Shown here piece after piece: positions 21,674 to 33,244 of a stretch of DNA of 64,000 nt; position 1 is the stretch's first letter, and each line of letters begins with the position of its first letter. Both the position numbers and the translations under genes were made by a program. The notes beneath the pieces were generated by a model. It ran no database searches. It was not told where the DNA came from and saw only the letters and a list, made by a program, of their open reading frames with translations. The stretch is taken from NCBI RefSeq assembly GCF_036884655.1, contig NC_088356.1, positions 17,161,001 to 17,225,000 on the forward strand. The letters run 5' to 3'. The stretch is from Musa acuminata AAA Group (Eukaryota > Streptophyta > Magnoliopsida > Zingiberales > Musaceae).

Positions 21674-23273
21674 TGTTGGGAAATCTTAGGGCGACATCAC
21701 ATGCGTAGCGGAAGAACAAGAAAACAAAATCTTGAATTTTTCGAAAAGATGTTCATCGTCGTGTGAAGATTGGTGTACAAAAATCTAGGAAACAAACTAC
21801 GTATAGAATATATTGTGTTACCTAGGGAGATTGTATATCCATGTTTCCTTGTAAATCTCTAGGAGAGGGTGAAGAAGGTCAAGCATCCTCCTCTCTAGCG
21901 GTGATCCACATAGCAAGGTTACAACGATGCTCCTTTAAAACTCCAGACCTGCTTTGAGGTGGAGAGGGGAGCAGAATATGAGAGGTAAGCAAAGGCTCTA
22001 GCCTATGAACCACTGAATCCCTCATATTTATAGAGGTCCCCTATCAAACCCCAATGGATCCTCCCCTAGTAGGTATTGGATATATATCCAATTACCCAAG
22101 CCTTTTAAATTAGTGGATCTCTATCCAATAATCTCTCATGGGCTCTTATTGGATCTTGTCCATGGGATCCAATAATTCAGGGGTTTATTGGATATCCAAT
22201 AAGATAGGGGCTCCGACAGATATCTCATATCCGAACCTTTACTCATCACAATGCCTACCATATATGTGTGACCCTCTAGGCCCAATATCGAGCTGACCGT
22301 AAGTCATACCTGTCAGAACTCCTTCTAACTTAGTGAATTATTATCTCTATAATATTTACTCGACTCATCGACTACGGACGTACTAGGCCACTACGACGTA
22401 GTCCCCAGACGACATAGGAGAATCCAATCAATTGGACCTATTTGTCCTTAGTTATCGTACACTTATAGTCCCTAATCTATCTAATATCCTAGAGACCGTA
22501 TATCGAGTATGGTGCTGTCAGACCCATACGGTTTCTTCTCGAGTCTCGCTCTAATCAAATTCTGCCAGAGAACTCTTTCTCTCTCAATCCAAATGACTTT
22601 GGGAAGAGATTTATCTAAGCAAGAACACATGGGATATTCCTCTCATGATACTGAGAGTGGATGATCCTCTATCGACATTCAATAGCCCTCGTAAGGTCGA
22701 CTATCACTCCTAATGACCAGTTGTACTAGATCTGAGACATCCAAACCTATAAGTCTGGTATCAAAAAGTGGAACGCTCATACAAGACATCCTTGGTGTCT
22801 AAGTCTAAGGACTAGATACACTACTAGGACTACGTAATTGCTGTCTAACAATAAAGCATCATCAACCATCCAGCATTCCGTAAGCGGATCAATCAGTGAA
22901 CTCATTCTCCAATGAGCACCTAAACTGTATCCCTAGTGCCCCCACACGAGCAACTATGAGACTAGCTGCATCCATCATATGGACAGGTATACAGCACACC
23001 AGTCTGTCCAGTTATCACGATGTCCCTCTCGAGTAACCTATGACCGGGATTATTTAGGATCTATATTTAAAGATGAATTGATCTCATTATCGTGATCACA
23101 TCACGATCTGATTCCCATTGCATAGATCCAAGAACATCACAATATATATATGCATATATGCAATAGTTAATATAAAGTGATAAATACCAAAATATAATAA
23201 GCTAAAAGATTTCATGTCAAGTCACACATGCCATCACTTACGTGATTGGCTTATTGGGCACCTATGACTAGCA
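21674..23273 (-). repeat. Solo LTR, 1.6 kb (same family as 48388-49882)
   Basis: The plus strand runs TGTTGGGAAATC...TATGACTAGCA; inverted, it aligns along its length with 48388-49882 (AATCACGTGAGTG/CACTTACGTGATT, GACTACGGCGTAG, CCTCTCTAGCGGTGATCC). Perfect TG...CA ends and CTGAT on both sides show a true insertion followed by LTR-LTR recombination. Its frames encode nothing. Confidence 0.93.
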
Positions 23274-23278
23274 CTGAT
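23274..23278. repeat. Target-site duplication CTGAT, right copy
   Basis: Identical to 21669-21673. Confidence 0.9.
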
Positions 23279-23401
23279 GAGCTATCATATTTGAGTGGGC
23301 TAAGTTGAAGAATATGCGGTATCATTGTTGGCTTAAAAAAATATCATATCATAATCAAAGTTCATATGATTAGATTATAGTAAATTGATGCTCCCGTGTC
23401 A
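23279..23401 (-). repeat. 3' LTR of the gypsy element, second piece
   Basis: Resumes at GAGCTATCATATTTGAGTGG, the sequence that follows CTGAT in the uninterrupted LTR, and ends CCCGTGTCA. Confidence 0.9.
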
Positions 23402-23412
23402 ATCTCCCCCGG

Positions 23413-26283
23413 TTAAAAAAGACTTGTCCTCAAGTCCTTGTTTGATTCATCAATATGATTATAAAAAAAACTTAAATCAGCCATATTAAATATTGGGGAT
23501 ACTCCGTAATCTTCAGGTAGCTCAATCTCATAAGCAATTTTGCCAATTCTTTTAAGCACCTTGAATGGACCATCAGCCTTTGGTTTTAGTTTTCTAAATT
23601 TGCCCGGTGGAAACCTCTCTTTCCTTAAATGAATCCAGACCAAATCACCTGCATTAAACTCCGCATGTTTTCTGTGTTTGTTGGCAGCATGCATATACTT
23701 CTCATTTTGCTTCTCAATGGTTGCTTTCACACCCTCATGCAGCTTCTTTATCTGCATAGCTTTTTCATTACCATCTCCACTAAATTGCTTTATTGTAAAA
23801 TGAGGGATTAAGTCTAAAGGACTCGTAGGATTAGCACCATAAATAACCTCAAAATGACTCTTACCGATACTATGATGGATAGAACGATTGTAGGCAAACT
23901 CAATTTATGGAAGAATGAGATCCCACTACTTAATATTCTTGCCAACATAGCTTCTAAGAAAATTTCTTAAGCTTCTGTTCGTTACCTCAGTTTGCCCATC
24001 GGTTTGTGGATGATGCGAGTTGCTAAAATTCAAAGAAGTACCTAGCTTCCTCTAAAGAGTTCTCAAAAAATGACTAACAAATTTTGAATCTCGATTAGAC
24101 ACCATAGTTCTTGGAATACCATACAATTTAACAATCTCCTTAAAATACAAATTAGCAATATGAGATGCATCATTCGATTTATTACAAGGAAGTGAGACAT
24201 TTTTAAAAATTTATCAACAATAACAATGATAGAATCCTTATTCCTTTGAGTTCTTGGCAATCCCAAAGCGAAATCAAGAATCACTTCCTCCCATGGAGCA
24301 TTTTGGCATAGGCAATGGAGTGTACAATCCAGAATTTTGACTTCTTATTTTTGTCAAATGACAACCTCGGTATTGCTTTACATATCTTTCCACATCTCTA
24401 AACATCTTAGGCCAATAGAAGTTTGATTGAATAAGAGTTAAAGTCTTATCTCTACCGAAATGTCCACCCAAAACACCACCATGAGATTCAGCTAGAATTA
24501 CTTATCTCAAAGAACAAGATGGAACACATAAAGAAAAAAAAACCATCAAGAATAGAAAATTGTTGAAAGGAACTTGATTTGCAATTTTGTCATATTGAGC
24601 CGAAATCCATATCATTCTCATAGAGATCTTTGAACGTCTCAAATCTAACAACTTTGACTTTCATTACTGATAATAAAGAATGCTTTCTGCTCAATACGTC
24701 AGTAATCAAATTTTGAACACCAGATTTGTGCTTAATTGTAAAGTTATAAGATTGCAAAAATTCCACCCAAGCTGCATGTCTATTGTTTAGTTTGTGTTGA
24801 TGATTTATGAACTTTAATGCTTCATGATATGAATATAACACAAATGGCTTAGCAAGAAGGTAATGACTCCAATGAGATAAAGCTTGATATATGGCATAGA
24901 ACTCCTTATCATAGGTAGAATATTTCCTTCTTGTATTATTCAACTTCTCACTAAAAAATGCAATCGGCTTTCCGTCTTGACTCAAAATAATACCAATTCC
25001 TATATTAGATGCATCACATTCAATCTCAAATACATTGTCAAAATTTGGTAAAACTAAGATAGGAGCTTTCTTTTTAAAAGCTCAAAAGCATCATTAGCCT
25101 CGTTAGTCCATTTGAATTTATCATATTTCAGACATTCGGTAATTAGAGTGACACTAGAGCTGAAACTCTTGATGAATCTTCTGTAAAAAGAAGTTAAGCC
25201 ATAGAAACTCCTCACATCATGTAATGAAGCAGGTGTTGGCCAATTGAGAATAGCTTCTACCTTACTTTGATCTATCATGATTCCATCTTTTGAGACAACA
25301 TACTCCAAAAACACAACACTAGAAGTAAAGAAATTACACTTATTTAGATTAGCATAAAGCTTTTGCTATCTCAAAATAAGAAAAATCTCTTTCAGATGAT
25401 TCATATGCTCTTCTTCACTCTTACTATATACCAATATATCATCAAAGTAAACTACAACAAATATTCCAATGCATAGCTTAAGTATATGATTAATAAATCT
25501 CATAAAAGTGCTAGAAGCATTAGATAGCCCAAATGGCATAACCAACCATTCATATAAGCCATCTCTAGTTGTAAATGTTGTGTTTCACTCATCTCCATGC
25601 CTCATTCTTATTTGGTGATAGCGACTCCTCAAATCAATTTTAGAGAAAATAGAAGCACCACATAATTGATCAAGTAAATCATCTAATCTTGGAATGGGAA
25701 AACGATAACCCACTGTGATTTTGTTGATAGTACGGTTGTCCACACACATTCTCTACGAACCATCCTTCTTACGTACCAACAAGGCTGGAACTGCACAAGG
25801 ACTCATGCTCTCCTGAATTAATCCCTTTTTAACCAATTCATCAACTTTCCTTTGAAGTTCTTCATGCTCCTTGGGACTCATGTATGTTGCTTTATTAGGT
25901 AGAATAGCCCCTGGAATAAGATCAATGTGATACTAGATGTCTCTCAAAGGTGGAAGGCCATGTGGAATCTCTTCCAGTATAACATCTTGAAATTCCTCTA
26001 TGATTGATTTCATGATTACTGGTGTCTCCTTATGTTGTTCATTCTCTTCTACTACCACTAGAGCCATAACATGACCACCCTTTTCCAATTCTCCTTTGCA
26101 CTCACCATAAGACATAAAAGCGCTAACTTTCCTTTTTGGTGTGTTGATTTTGGAAGGTTGTAATGGAGCTAAGATAATTTTATTTTCATTCATCTTAAAA
26201 GAATAAGTATGTTTGTAGCTATCATACAACATCCTCCTATCATAATACCAAGGTCTTCTTAACAGTAAATGACATGCATCCAT
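23413..26283 (-). pseudogene. Gypsy pol remnant: RT, RNase H, integrase
   Basis: On the minus strand, 26283-25933 holds the protease-to-RT linker (DACHLLLRRPWYYDRR; EEFQDVILEEIPHGLPP). RT follows at about 25900-25330, with its catalytic box readable near 25440 ([11 protein letters not shown], aspartates intact). The RT/RNase H connection is at 25314-25054 (LTSFYRRFIKSFSS). RNase H is at 24985-24590 (QDGKPIAFFSEKL, KEFYAIYQAL). The integrase zinc region is at 24471-24274 (GHFGRDKTL, FYWPKM), the core start at 24284-24063 (DFALGLPRTQRNKDS), and the C-terminus at 23757-23413. The blocks are separated by stops and frameshifts. The core Asp/Asp/Glu set is not all in one frame. Confidence 0.85.
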
Positions 26284-26538
26284 AGGAGCAACATCACACC
26301 ATATTTCATCTTTATAATACTTGCCAATAGAAAATGAAACTAAACATCTTTAGGTTACCTTGATATCATTTCCTTTTTGTAGCCAACATAATTGATATGA
26401 ATGTGGATAAGATATTGTGTCTAACTTTAGCTTATGCACTATCTCTAAAGATACCACATTCTCAAAGCTGTCGCTGTTGATAATCACTAAGCACACCTTG
26501 CCAAGAGAAGTACATTTAGTGTAAAACATATTTTTTTC

Positions 26539-27416
26539 TCACCCAACTTTCATCCTCGGCCACATAGGACACTTGTAAGCTACGTTGCAATATAATAGAC
26601 AAACCATAATCAGCATAAGTAATTTCTTCCTTATCATTATCGTATTTTGTTTCGTCATTAGCTTCATCTTCTCCTCCATCACTATGATCTTCAACCAAGT
26701 TACAATCCTCCTATTTGGACAATCTGAAGCAATATGCCTAAAACCATGACATTTGAAGCATTTTCGGCCACTTGGGGTAAAAGAATTAGGTATTTTTTTG
26801 CTGCCAGTAGATTCTTCACCCTTTTCTTGCATATTCGATAGCACCTTCGGACAATAGGCATGGAACTTCCTCCTTTTGTATAACTTTCTTTTGAGCCATA
26901 TCAAGAACTTTTTTCAAACTTCTATTGCTTTTCAACTTTTAATGCCAGCTTGCTCACATCATTTAAAGACCAATATAGCTGTAGTTGAACAACTTTAGCA
27001 ATCTCATACTTCAGACCTCCTAAGAATCTTGCAATGGTTTACTCTTCTGGTTCCACGAGCTCTCCTTTTAACATTAGGTTATCGAATTATGCAATGTACT
27101 CTTCCAAACTAAGATCTTTTTGTTTAAAATCATGGATTTTGAGAAAGATCTCTTGCCGATAATTGTCTGGTAAATATTTTCTCTTCAGCTCCCTTTTCAT
27201 TTTTTCCCATGTCACGATCTTACTCTTCCCCTCACATTTTCTTTGTTTCTTCATATTGTCCCACCAAAAAAATGCATTCCGTCTAAGTTCTAGTGCCACA
27301 AGTTTAACCTTCTTTTGTTCTGGTGGTTCATGAAAATCGAAAATTCTTTCTACTGTTTTAAGCCAATCGATAAAGTCATCAATATTTATTTTACCTTCAA
27401 ACTCTGGAATCTCCAA
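26539..27416 (-). pseudogene. Gypsy gag remnant with zinc knuckle
   Basis: 27416-27087 on the minus strand encodes the retrotransposon gag core (IPEFEGKINIDDFIDWL, LRRNAFFWWDN, KRELKRKYLPDNYRQEI, FKQKDLSLEEYIA). After frame breaks the nucleocapsid piece at 26904-26539 carries an intact CX2CX4HX4C zinc knuckle, CFKCHGFRHIASDC. Such proteins form the particle shell and bind element RNA. The frame is broken between the two parts. Confidence 0.85.
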
Positions 27417-27702
27417 TCTTGGGTTATATTTATTCTGCCACTCATCTTGGACTCTATTTCTTGTCCGACATCTTCTCGACTCCCTTGGGATAGGAGGTGT
27501 ATCTTTATTAGAAGTATATTCATGGACATCATTTTCAAGCTGGTTTTGTCTACTTTGAAGTTATTCGATTATTTCATTCTTTTCTTATAGACTACGTATC
27601 AATCTTCATAACTGCAACCTCAATGACTCGGTATCATCTTCATGGTCGCTATCTTCACCAACTATAACTTTTCCATTCCGCCTTGTCATGATCTTTAGCA
27701 TT

Positions 27703-27714
27703 TAGCTTTGATAC
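27703..27714 (-). other. Primer-binding site (tRNA-Met)
   Basis: TGGTATCAAAGC on the minus strand, five bases inside the 5' LTR. Confidence 0.85.
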
Positions 27715-27719
27715 CAAAC

Positions 27720-28435
27720 TGATACTGGGGAGGGTAAAATGTAGAATGTATTTCGAAAGAGAACCGATGGAATAGTTTTTCAGATAGAAAATATCACAGT
27801 AAACAAGGAACGAACTCTTGAAGAAAAGTCACAGTATAGTTATATTTACTTGAATGAGTGTTTTGAATAGAAAAGGCACGAATTCACGATAAAACTTAAA
27901 TAAGATCAAAAAATAGTTCACCACCAAGTTAAAATCACAAAGGGATACAGAAATTCACCACCCAAAGGATTATAAACGAGAATACATAACATAAATCAAA
28001 AGACTCGCCACTCAAGGATGTATCCAAAAGATACAGAGTTTAAGGGAGTTCTCCAAGAGAGCTTCTGCCAAGATATCATCAGTTTCTAAGTTCTTTCTAA
28101 GTCATAAACACCAAAATAAATACTAGTGCATAAAACAACTCTTTAGGAAATTTTGAAATTAAGTGTTTACAACTGCTAATCAACTCAGTTAATGCATTTC
28201 TTGGTCATGAAGAAATGTTCACAACTGCTAACCAACTTCTTTAATGCATTCATTTGTCATGAAGAAAAACACCTTGAAATAGCTTTAACTTTATGTAGGG
28301 AATATACTGATGAGCTATCATATTTGAGTGGGCTGAGTTGAAGATTATGAAGCATTATTATTGGCTGAAAAAAATACCATATCATAATCAAGATTCATAT
28401 GATCAGATTATAGTAAATTAGACACTCCCGTGTCA
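27720..28435 (-). repeat. 5' LTR of the gypsy element
   Basis: 716 bp; the plus strand runs TGATACTGGGGAGGG...CTCCCGTGTCA. Uninterrupted copy, used to place the split left LTR. Confidence 0.9.
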
Positions 28436-28618
28436 ACTAAGGCAACATCAATGATAGATAGGCTCCCCTTAGGAACTATGTATGCTAAATATGTATCGAG
28501 TATATAGAGAAAGCATTCTGAATAGTATATGGGATAATACCTTTTACGCTTTAGGTTGTCCTTATGTGATCAACATGACAAATTGAAGTGGTCTTGACTA
28601 GTTGCAAGAGTTTTTTAT
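28436..28618. other. Short spacer, no gene
   Basis: 183 bp of unclassified DNA between two elements. Confidence 0.5.
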
Positions 28619-29007
28619 CATTGAGAATTGATTCATAGTAGTTATATAGGTAGTTACCATGATCTAGTAGTTATCTAGGTAGTTACCATGATCTAGTAGT
28701 TATCTAGGTAGTTACCATGATCTAGTAGTTACCTAGGTAGTTACTATGATCTAGAAGTTATAGGGTAGTTTCAATAACTACCTCAATCATGGGTGACATG
28801 GTGATATGGGTAATTACTACTAGGTCCTATAAATAGGACCGTAGTTCATGATGCAAGATAGAAGGTAGAATACACTTGAGAATATCTTATAAGTGTTCTA
28901 TGTCAATCCTTTTGTTTTAAATACTACATCAGTTTTCTTGAATCGAAAGGATTCTTTTTACTTGTATCATAGTATTCTATTTTTTTCTTTCTCCTCCATC
29001 CCCAACA
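28619..29007 (+). repeat. 5' LTR with 29-bp minisatellite
   Basis: About 389 bp. It begins CATTGAGAATTG where the other LTR has TGTTGAGAATTG and ends CCCCAACA. It carries four copies of a 29-bp unit (AGTAGTTATCTAGG...) between about 28636 and 28751, against two in the 3' LTR, plus about 60 bp near 28920-28980 absent from the 3' copy. A TATA-like CTATAAATAGG is at about 28836. Confidence 0.85.
28636..28751 (+). repeat. 29-bp minisatellite, four copies
   Basis: The unit consists of AGTAGTTATCTAGG followed by TAGTTACCATGATCT. Copies differ by one or two bases. The unit is itself partly palindromic (GGTAGTTAC against GTAACTACC-type words). Confidence 0.9.
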
Positions 29008-29048
29008 TTTGTGGTATCAGATCCTAGTTTCAATCTGAACTGGGCACT

Positions 29049-29941
29049 ATGACTTTCAATGGCAATTCCATGTCTCAACCCCTTATTCTCATTTTCTTGG
29101 GCAAATACTATAAATTTTGGAGTATCAAGATGAAGACTATATTCAAGTCTCAAGATCTTTGGGACTTAATAAAAAATGGATATGCGGATCCAGATGACGA
29201 AATCAAGTTGAGAGAAAATAGAAAGAAGGACTCAAAGGCATTGTTCTTCATTCAACAAGCTGTACATGAGACAATCTTCTCGAGAATTACAATAGTGACA
29301 ACCTCAAAGCAAGCTTGGTTGATGCTTCAAAATGAATTTCAAGGCTCATCAAGGGTGATTACGATAAAACTTCAAACCCTCCATCGTTAGTTTGAAATTT
29401 TATTCATGAAAAGAAATAAATCGGTGCAAGATTTTCTTTCTCGAGTGATTGAAATTGTTAGTCAAATGAAATCTTATGCTGAACATCTTTTTGATCATAT
29501 AATTGTTGTAAAAGTTTTGAGAAGTTTAACTCTGAAATTTGATCATGTTGTTGCCGCAATTGAGGAGTCAAAAGATTTATCTACATTTTCATTTGATGAA
29601 CTAATGGGTTCCTTGCAAGCACATGAAGCAAGGTTGAACAAGTCACTTAAAAAAAACAAAGAGAAAACATTTCAGGTTAAGGGGGGCGGTCTTCTACTTC
29701 AAAAGAAGACAAAAAATCAGCAGGAAGAGGATATGGCAGAGGAGGATTTCGTGGTAGAGGAAATGGAAGAGGAAGAGGAAGAGGAAGAGGACACTTTGAT
29801 GGGCATGATAAACAAAGGCAATCAAATTATGATCAAAAAAATTACAAGAGTGGAATTCAATGTTACTATTGTAAAAAGTTTAGTCACATGAAGGCAGATT
29901 GCTGGAAAAGAGAAAAGCAAGCAAGCTATGTGGAGGAAAAT
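29049..29941 (+). pseudogene. Copia gag remnant, 5' part of a split polyprotein
   Basis: The ATG at 29049 starts MTFNGNSMSQPLILIF, then YYKFWSIKMKTIF and DLWDLIKNGYADPDD (UBN2/DUF4219-like gag of copia). A stop after TLHR (29388-29390) precedes the next block from 29406 (VQDFLSRVIEIVSQMKSY, DELMGSLQAHEARL). A frameshift puts an Arg/Gly-rich stretch out of frame in an acidic run. The zinc knuckle CYYCKKFSHMKADCW is readable near 29860-29905. The text ends at the gypsy insertion. Confidence 0.85.
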
Positions 29942-31618
29942 TGTAACATCCCTCATTTATGAATTTTCGTATAAGTTTCTAGTTGTAATGTAAGTATCTA
30001 TTTTAAATTTGATAAAAGAGCCAAAGTATGAATCTGAGAACTTATTCATAAGATTTGGAGGATTTGTTAAAAAAAAAAAAATCTAAGGACCTATATGTAA
30101 ACCCTGAGGACCTAATCGTAAATATAATAATACAAGGACTAAACTGCAAGATGTACAAAATTACAACTCCTACCGTTTAAGCCTCTCTGCCTTCTTTCTT
30201 AAGGAACCAGAGAAGGCAGCTACGTGGATGAACATAGAAAGAAAGAAAGAAGAAGAGGGAAAAAAAGGGGGAAGAAGAAGAAGAAAAAATTTGGGGTTTT
30301 AAGGTTTCTTGCTCAAATCTTCTCATTTAGGGTCATAATTCTCAAAGGCAAGTATTTTAACCCCATCCTACAGAAGTATTAGTCTCTGTTCTTATATTGA
30401 TTCTGAAAGATTTCTTCTTAGAACCTGATATTTCTCTCTTTGGACATAAAACCATAGATCTGGAATTTTTTCGATAAACTGACCCCTATACACTATTTCA
30501 GCTATAATTTTTAACACCAAATATGGATTCAGGCAGGACCTTATTCATTTGAAATTAGACTCTTATATCTTTCTTTTGACACTGATTTTGAAGATTTTAG
30601 ACACTGAATACTTACCCAAACGTCTGTTTCAAATGAGCCTATAGATGTTGCAAAATAGGGATCAAAATTTCTGACCTTTTGATACTAAAATGCCTATAAG
30701 TCCCTGTTGGAAATTCTGATTTGTACAAAACTAACTTCATTAGAAACTAGACTTGTAGACCTTTCTTTTAACATATAGGTTGAAAAATTCGGAATTCAAA
30801 TGCCTATCATGTTATCTGTTGAATCCGACCCTATGAATTCTACAAAACAGTGATTTTGTTTTTGACCTTTGGTTACTAAATCAATGGTAACTCCTTGTTG
30901 GAAACCTTGATTCATACAAAATTTATTTCATCAGAAAATAGATTAATATATCTTTAGACAATAGCCTTATTGAGGGTATTGGAGTATAATTGAAAATCTG
31001 AAGTATTTATCCATTGTGCCTCTCGAATTCTGTCAGAAATCGAGCTTTGATCGATTTCACATCTTCTGTTTTCATTCGTTTGGAAATAGATTTCATTCAG
31101 GTCTCTTCACTCAATTAAGGCTTATATTAATGCTTGAATTCTGGTTTGCTCTTGTCTATAAATTATTTTCATTCTTGAATATATTGTATAACGTTTATGC
31201 TATATCACATTGTCTCGTATAGGCACATGTATATCCCATTGTTCCGCATTTGCTTTCGATATGTGCCTATTCTAGTTGCATTCATTTGGATATCGAATTC
31301 ATCTAACCTTCTTATTTGAATTGAGTTGTATGTGATTGCTTGGATTCCATGTGTGCTCTTGCTTTCATTTCCTTTCAAGTTTGAATACAATTGTGAAAGG
31401 TTATTGCTTACTTCGCATTGACTCGTAAAGGCACATGTATGTTTTGTTGTTCCGCGTGTGCTTCCGATATGTGCTATTCATTATTCATACTATCCTTTTG
31501 TACTCTGATGTTTGTGGGATATTATGAACCTTTGCCAGAAATGGTGAAGGGAGTTATGCATAGAGCCTGTGATGCTCTGCCGGCCCTTATGACTTCACCT
31601 AGATGTGGATGGATGGAG

Positions 31619-31652
31619 CTCCCAAACGTGGGAGACCTCCCAGACGTGGGAG
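31619..31652. promoter_or_regulatory. Paired ACGTG-containing inverted repeats in the LTR
   Basis: CTCCCAAACGTGGGAG (31619-31634) and CTCCCAGACGTGGGAG (31637-31652): arms CTCCCA/TGGGAG around a core with ACGTGG, which resembles an ABA-response/G-box core. The 3' LTR has the same pair at 37153-37168 and 37171-37186, with one arm base changed in each. A regulatory role is inference. Confidence 0.4.
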
Positions 31653-31825
31653 ACTTATGTTTGGTGGTCATTCAGAAATGGATATTATATTATGGTCCCA
31701 CTTCACCATCTATATGTTTGATATGGTATCCAGAGCTTTGGTTATGTGTTTCTATACATGCTCTGGATAAGAATGATATGAATGCAACGTCAAATTCAAC
31801 GTTTGAGCTTCTGTTTCGTATTCGT

Positions 31826-32028
31826 CTTTGAAATGCTCCGAAATGGTCCATACGCCATTGATATGTTCTGAAATGTTTCATTTATCATTGATATGCTCCG
31901 AAACATTTTGTACGCCTTTGATATGCTCCAAAATGTTTCATTTGCTATTGTTATGCTTCGAAATGTTCCATATGTTGTTGATATGCTCCGGAACATTTCA
32001 TATACTATTGATATGCTTCAATTACTCT
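31826..32028. repeat. 30-bp minisatellite in the gypsy LTR
   Basis: About 6.5 copies of TTGATATGCTCCGAAATG(T/G)TT-type units, 30 bp each. The period is a multiple of three and most units lack stops, so frames stay open on both strands (plus 31828-32046 and 31893-32090; minus 31796-31996), giving repetitive peptides (LICSEMFHLS; FRSIS). The matching array in the right LTR is at 37369-37567. Confidence 0.9.
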
Positions 32029-32727
32029 ATGCTTCATCTGTTATGAACCAAATATGTTTGATTGAGATGACATTTGTGATTCTACCCTAATGAGATTACG
32101 TCTATGAATTATTATATTCTGCCTTGCATTTTGAAACCTTATTTGTTTGGAAATTGCCCTCTTTTACCATTGATATGTTAGTCACTTACTGAGCTTTATA
32201 TGCTCACCCCGTTGTTGTATAAATTTTTCAAGATAGCTTGTCGCTCGCTTAAATGTTAAGATTGGGCTGAGGCAGTGGAAAGCTAAAAGATTTTGGGCAG
32301 ATCTTTATTAGTATATATGTTTTTGTTGTATAAGCACTCTGCACCTATTGACGATGAATCTAAACTTGTGGATTTTATATAAGTTTAAAGGACCTCTCAT
32401 GTTTAGGATTATGGAATGTTAAGTTTAATTCATGTAATGACATGAACTTATGGTAAATGTTGGTTTTGTGACTGTATAGACTCCCACACTTGTGAATTTA
32501 TGTTGTGGTTATTATTTTAGTGAGTTGGGTTCAGATTTTATGAATCATCGAGCGATGTGTTGTATGTTTATGAACTGCACAGGGTTTATAAATTTGTAGA
32601 TTATAAATGTGAAATTTTGATCTGAATGTTTTCTTAGTGACCTCAAATGTGTGATTGGATCCTAGATGGATTTGTGTTGAAAATTTTTTAATATTATCAG
32701 TATATTTTTGAGGGGCGTGACAGAGGT

Positions 32728-32740
32728 GGTATCATAGCGT
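32728..32740 (+). other. Primer-binding site of the nested gypsy element
   Basis: TGGTATCATAGCG, close to the tRNA-Met complement, five bases after the LTR. Confidence 0.7.
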
Positions 32741-33244
32741 AGTTTGAGGATCACTGAAATATTTGATATGTTGACGTGCAAAATATATTGAGGTCTAATG
32801 AACTATAGTGATGGGTGAAAATTTTCTTTGATGCATTTTAGGAATATAGGATGACGAGGACATTTAGTCCTCTTACTTCATCTGCTTTTGATTAATTAAG
32901 TGCGATGAAAGGGTTGATCGAGGATACTAAATCAGAGTAGTGAAATGAAAGCATAGTGAACCTAATTTCATTGGTGGTAGAAAAACGGATGATGCAAACA
33001 TAGAAGATATTTGATGTACAAAATTGTTCCGATGATTAAATGATTTCTTTTGCCACCTTATATTAGAAGTAAAGACTTATTATTAATGGGAACAATGAAA
33101 AGAATTTCTGGAGATCAAGGATAAGAATAGCTAGGATAAGTTTACAAATAAAAATATGATTGAAAATGAATTAGAAAGTAATAACAAGAGAGTCAAGACA
33201 TTTGGATTTAAAATGGGAAATCACTACAAAAGACTCAATCATGT

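Larger units (their letters stand above)
21131..28435 (-). mobile_element. Ty3/gypsy retrotransposon, interrupted by a solo copia LTR
   Basis: Right (5') LTR 27720-28435. Left (3') LTR in two pieces, 21131-21673 and 23279-23401, split by a solo LTR. Primer site TGGTATCAAAGC on the minus strand at 27703-27714; purine tract CCGGGGGAGAT next to the left LTR. The interior order gag, protease region, RT, RNase H, integrase is the gypsy order. The left LTR lacks about 27 bp of its outer end. The integrase C-terminus (DLVWIHLRKERFP, then ELPEDYGVSPIFNMADLS) is the kind found in chromovirus-type elements, perhaps CRM-like, but no chromodomain is evident. Confidence 0.9.
29942..32722 (+). repeat. 5' LTR of the nested gypsy element
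   Basis: TGTAACATCCCTC...GGGGCGTGACA. It contains a purine-rich GAA/AGA stretch near 30236-30290, a duplicated block (GGCACATGTAT...GTTCCGC..) near 31221 and 31431, two ACGTGGGAG palindromes (31619-31652) and a 30-bp minisatellite (31826-32028). All frames within it are by-products of repeats. Confidence 0.93.

Noticed and set aside
31418..31831. 137-codon frame (and its partner at 36952-37311) in the gypsy LTRs
   Set aside because: It lies wholly in LTR sequence, is interrupted differently in the two LTR copies and shows no domain; a by-product of Cys/Ser/Leu-rich repeat text.
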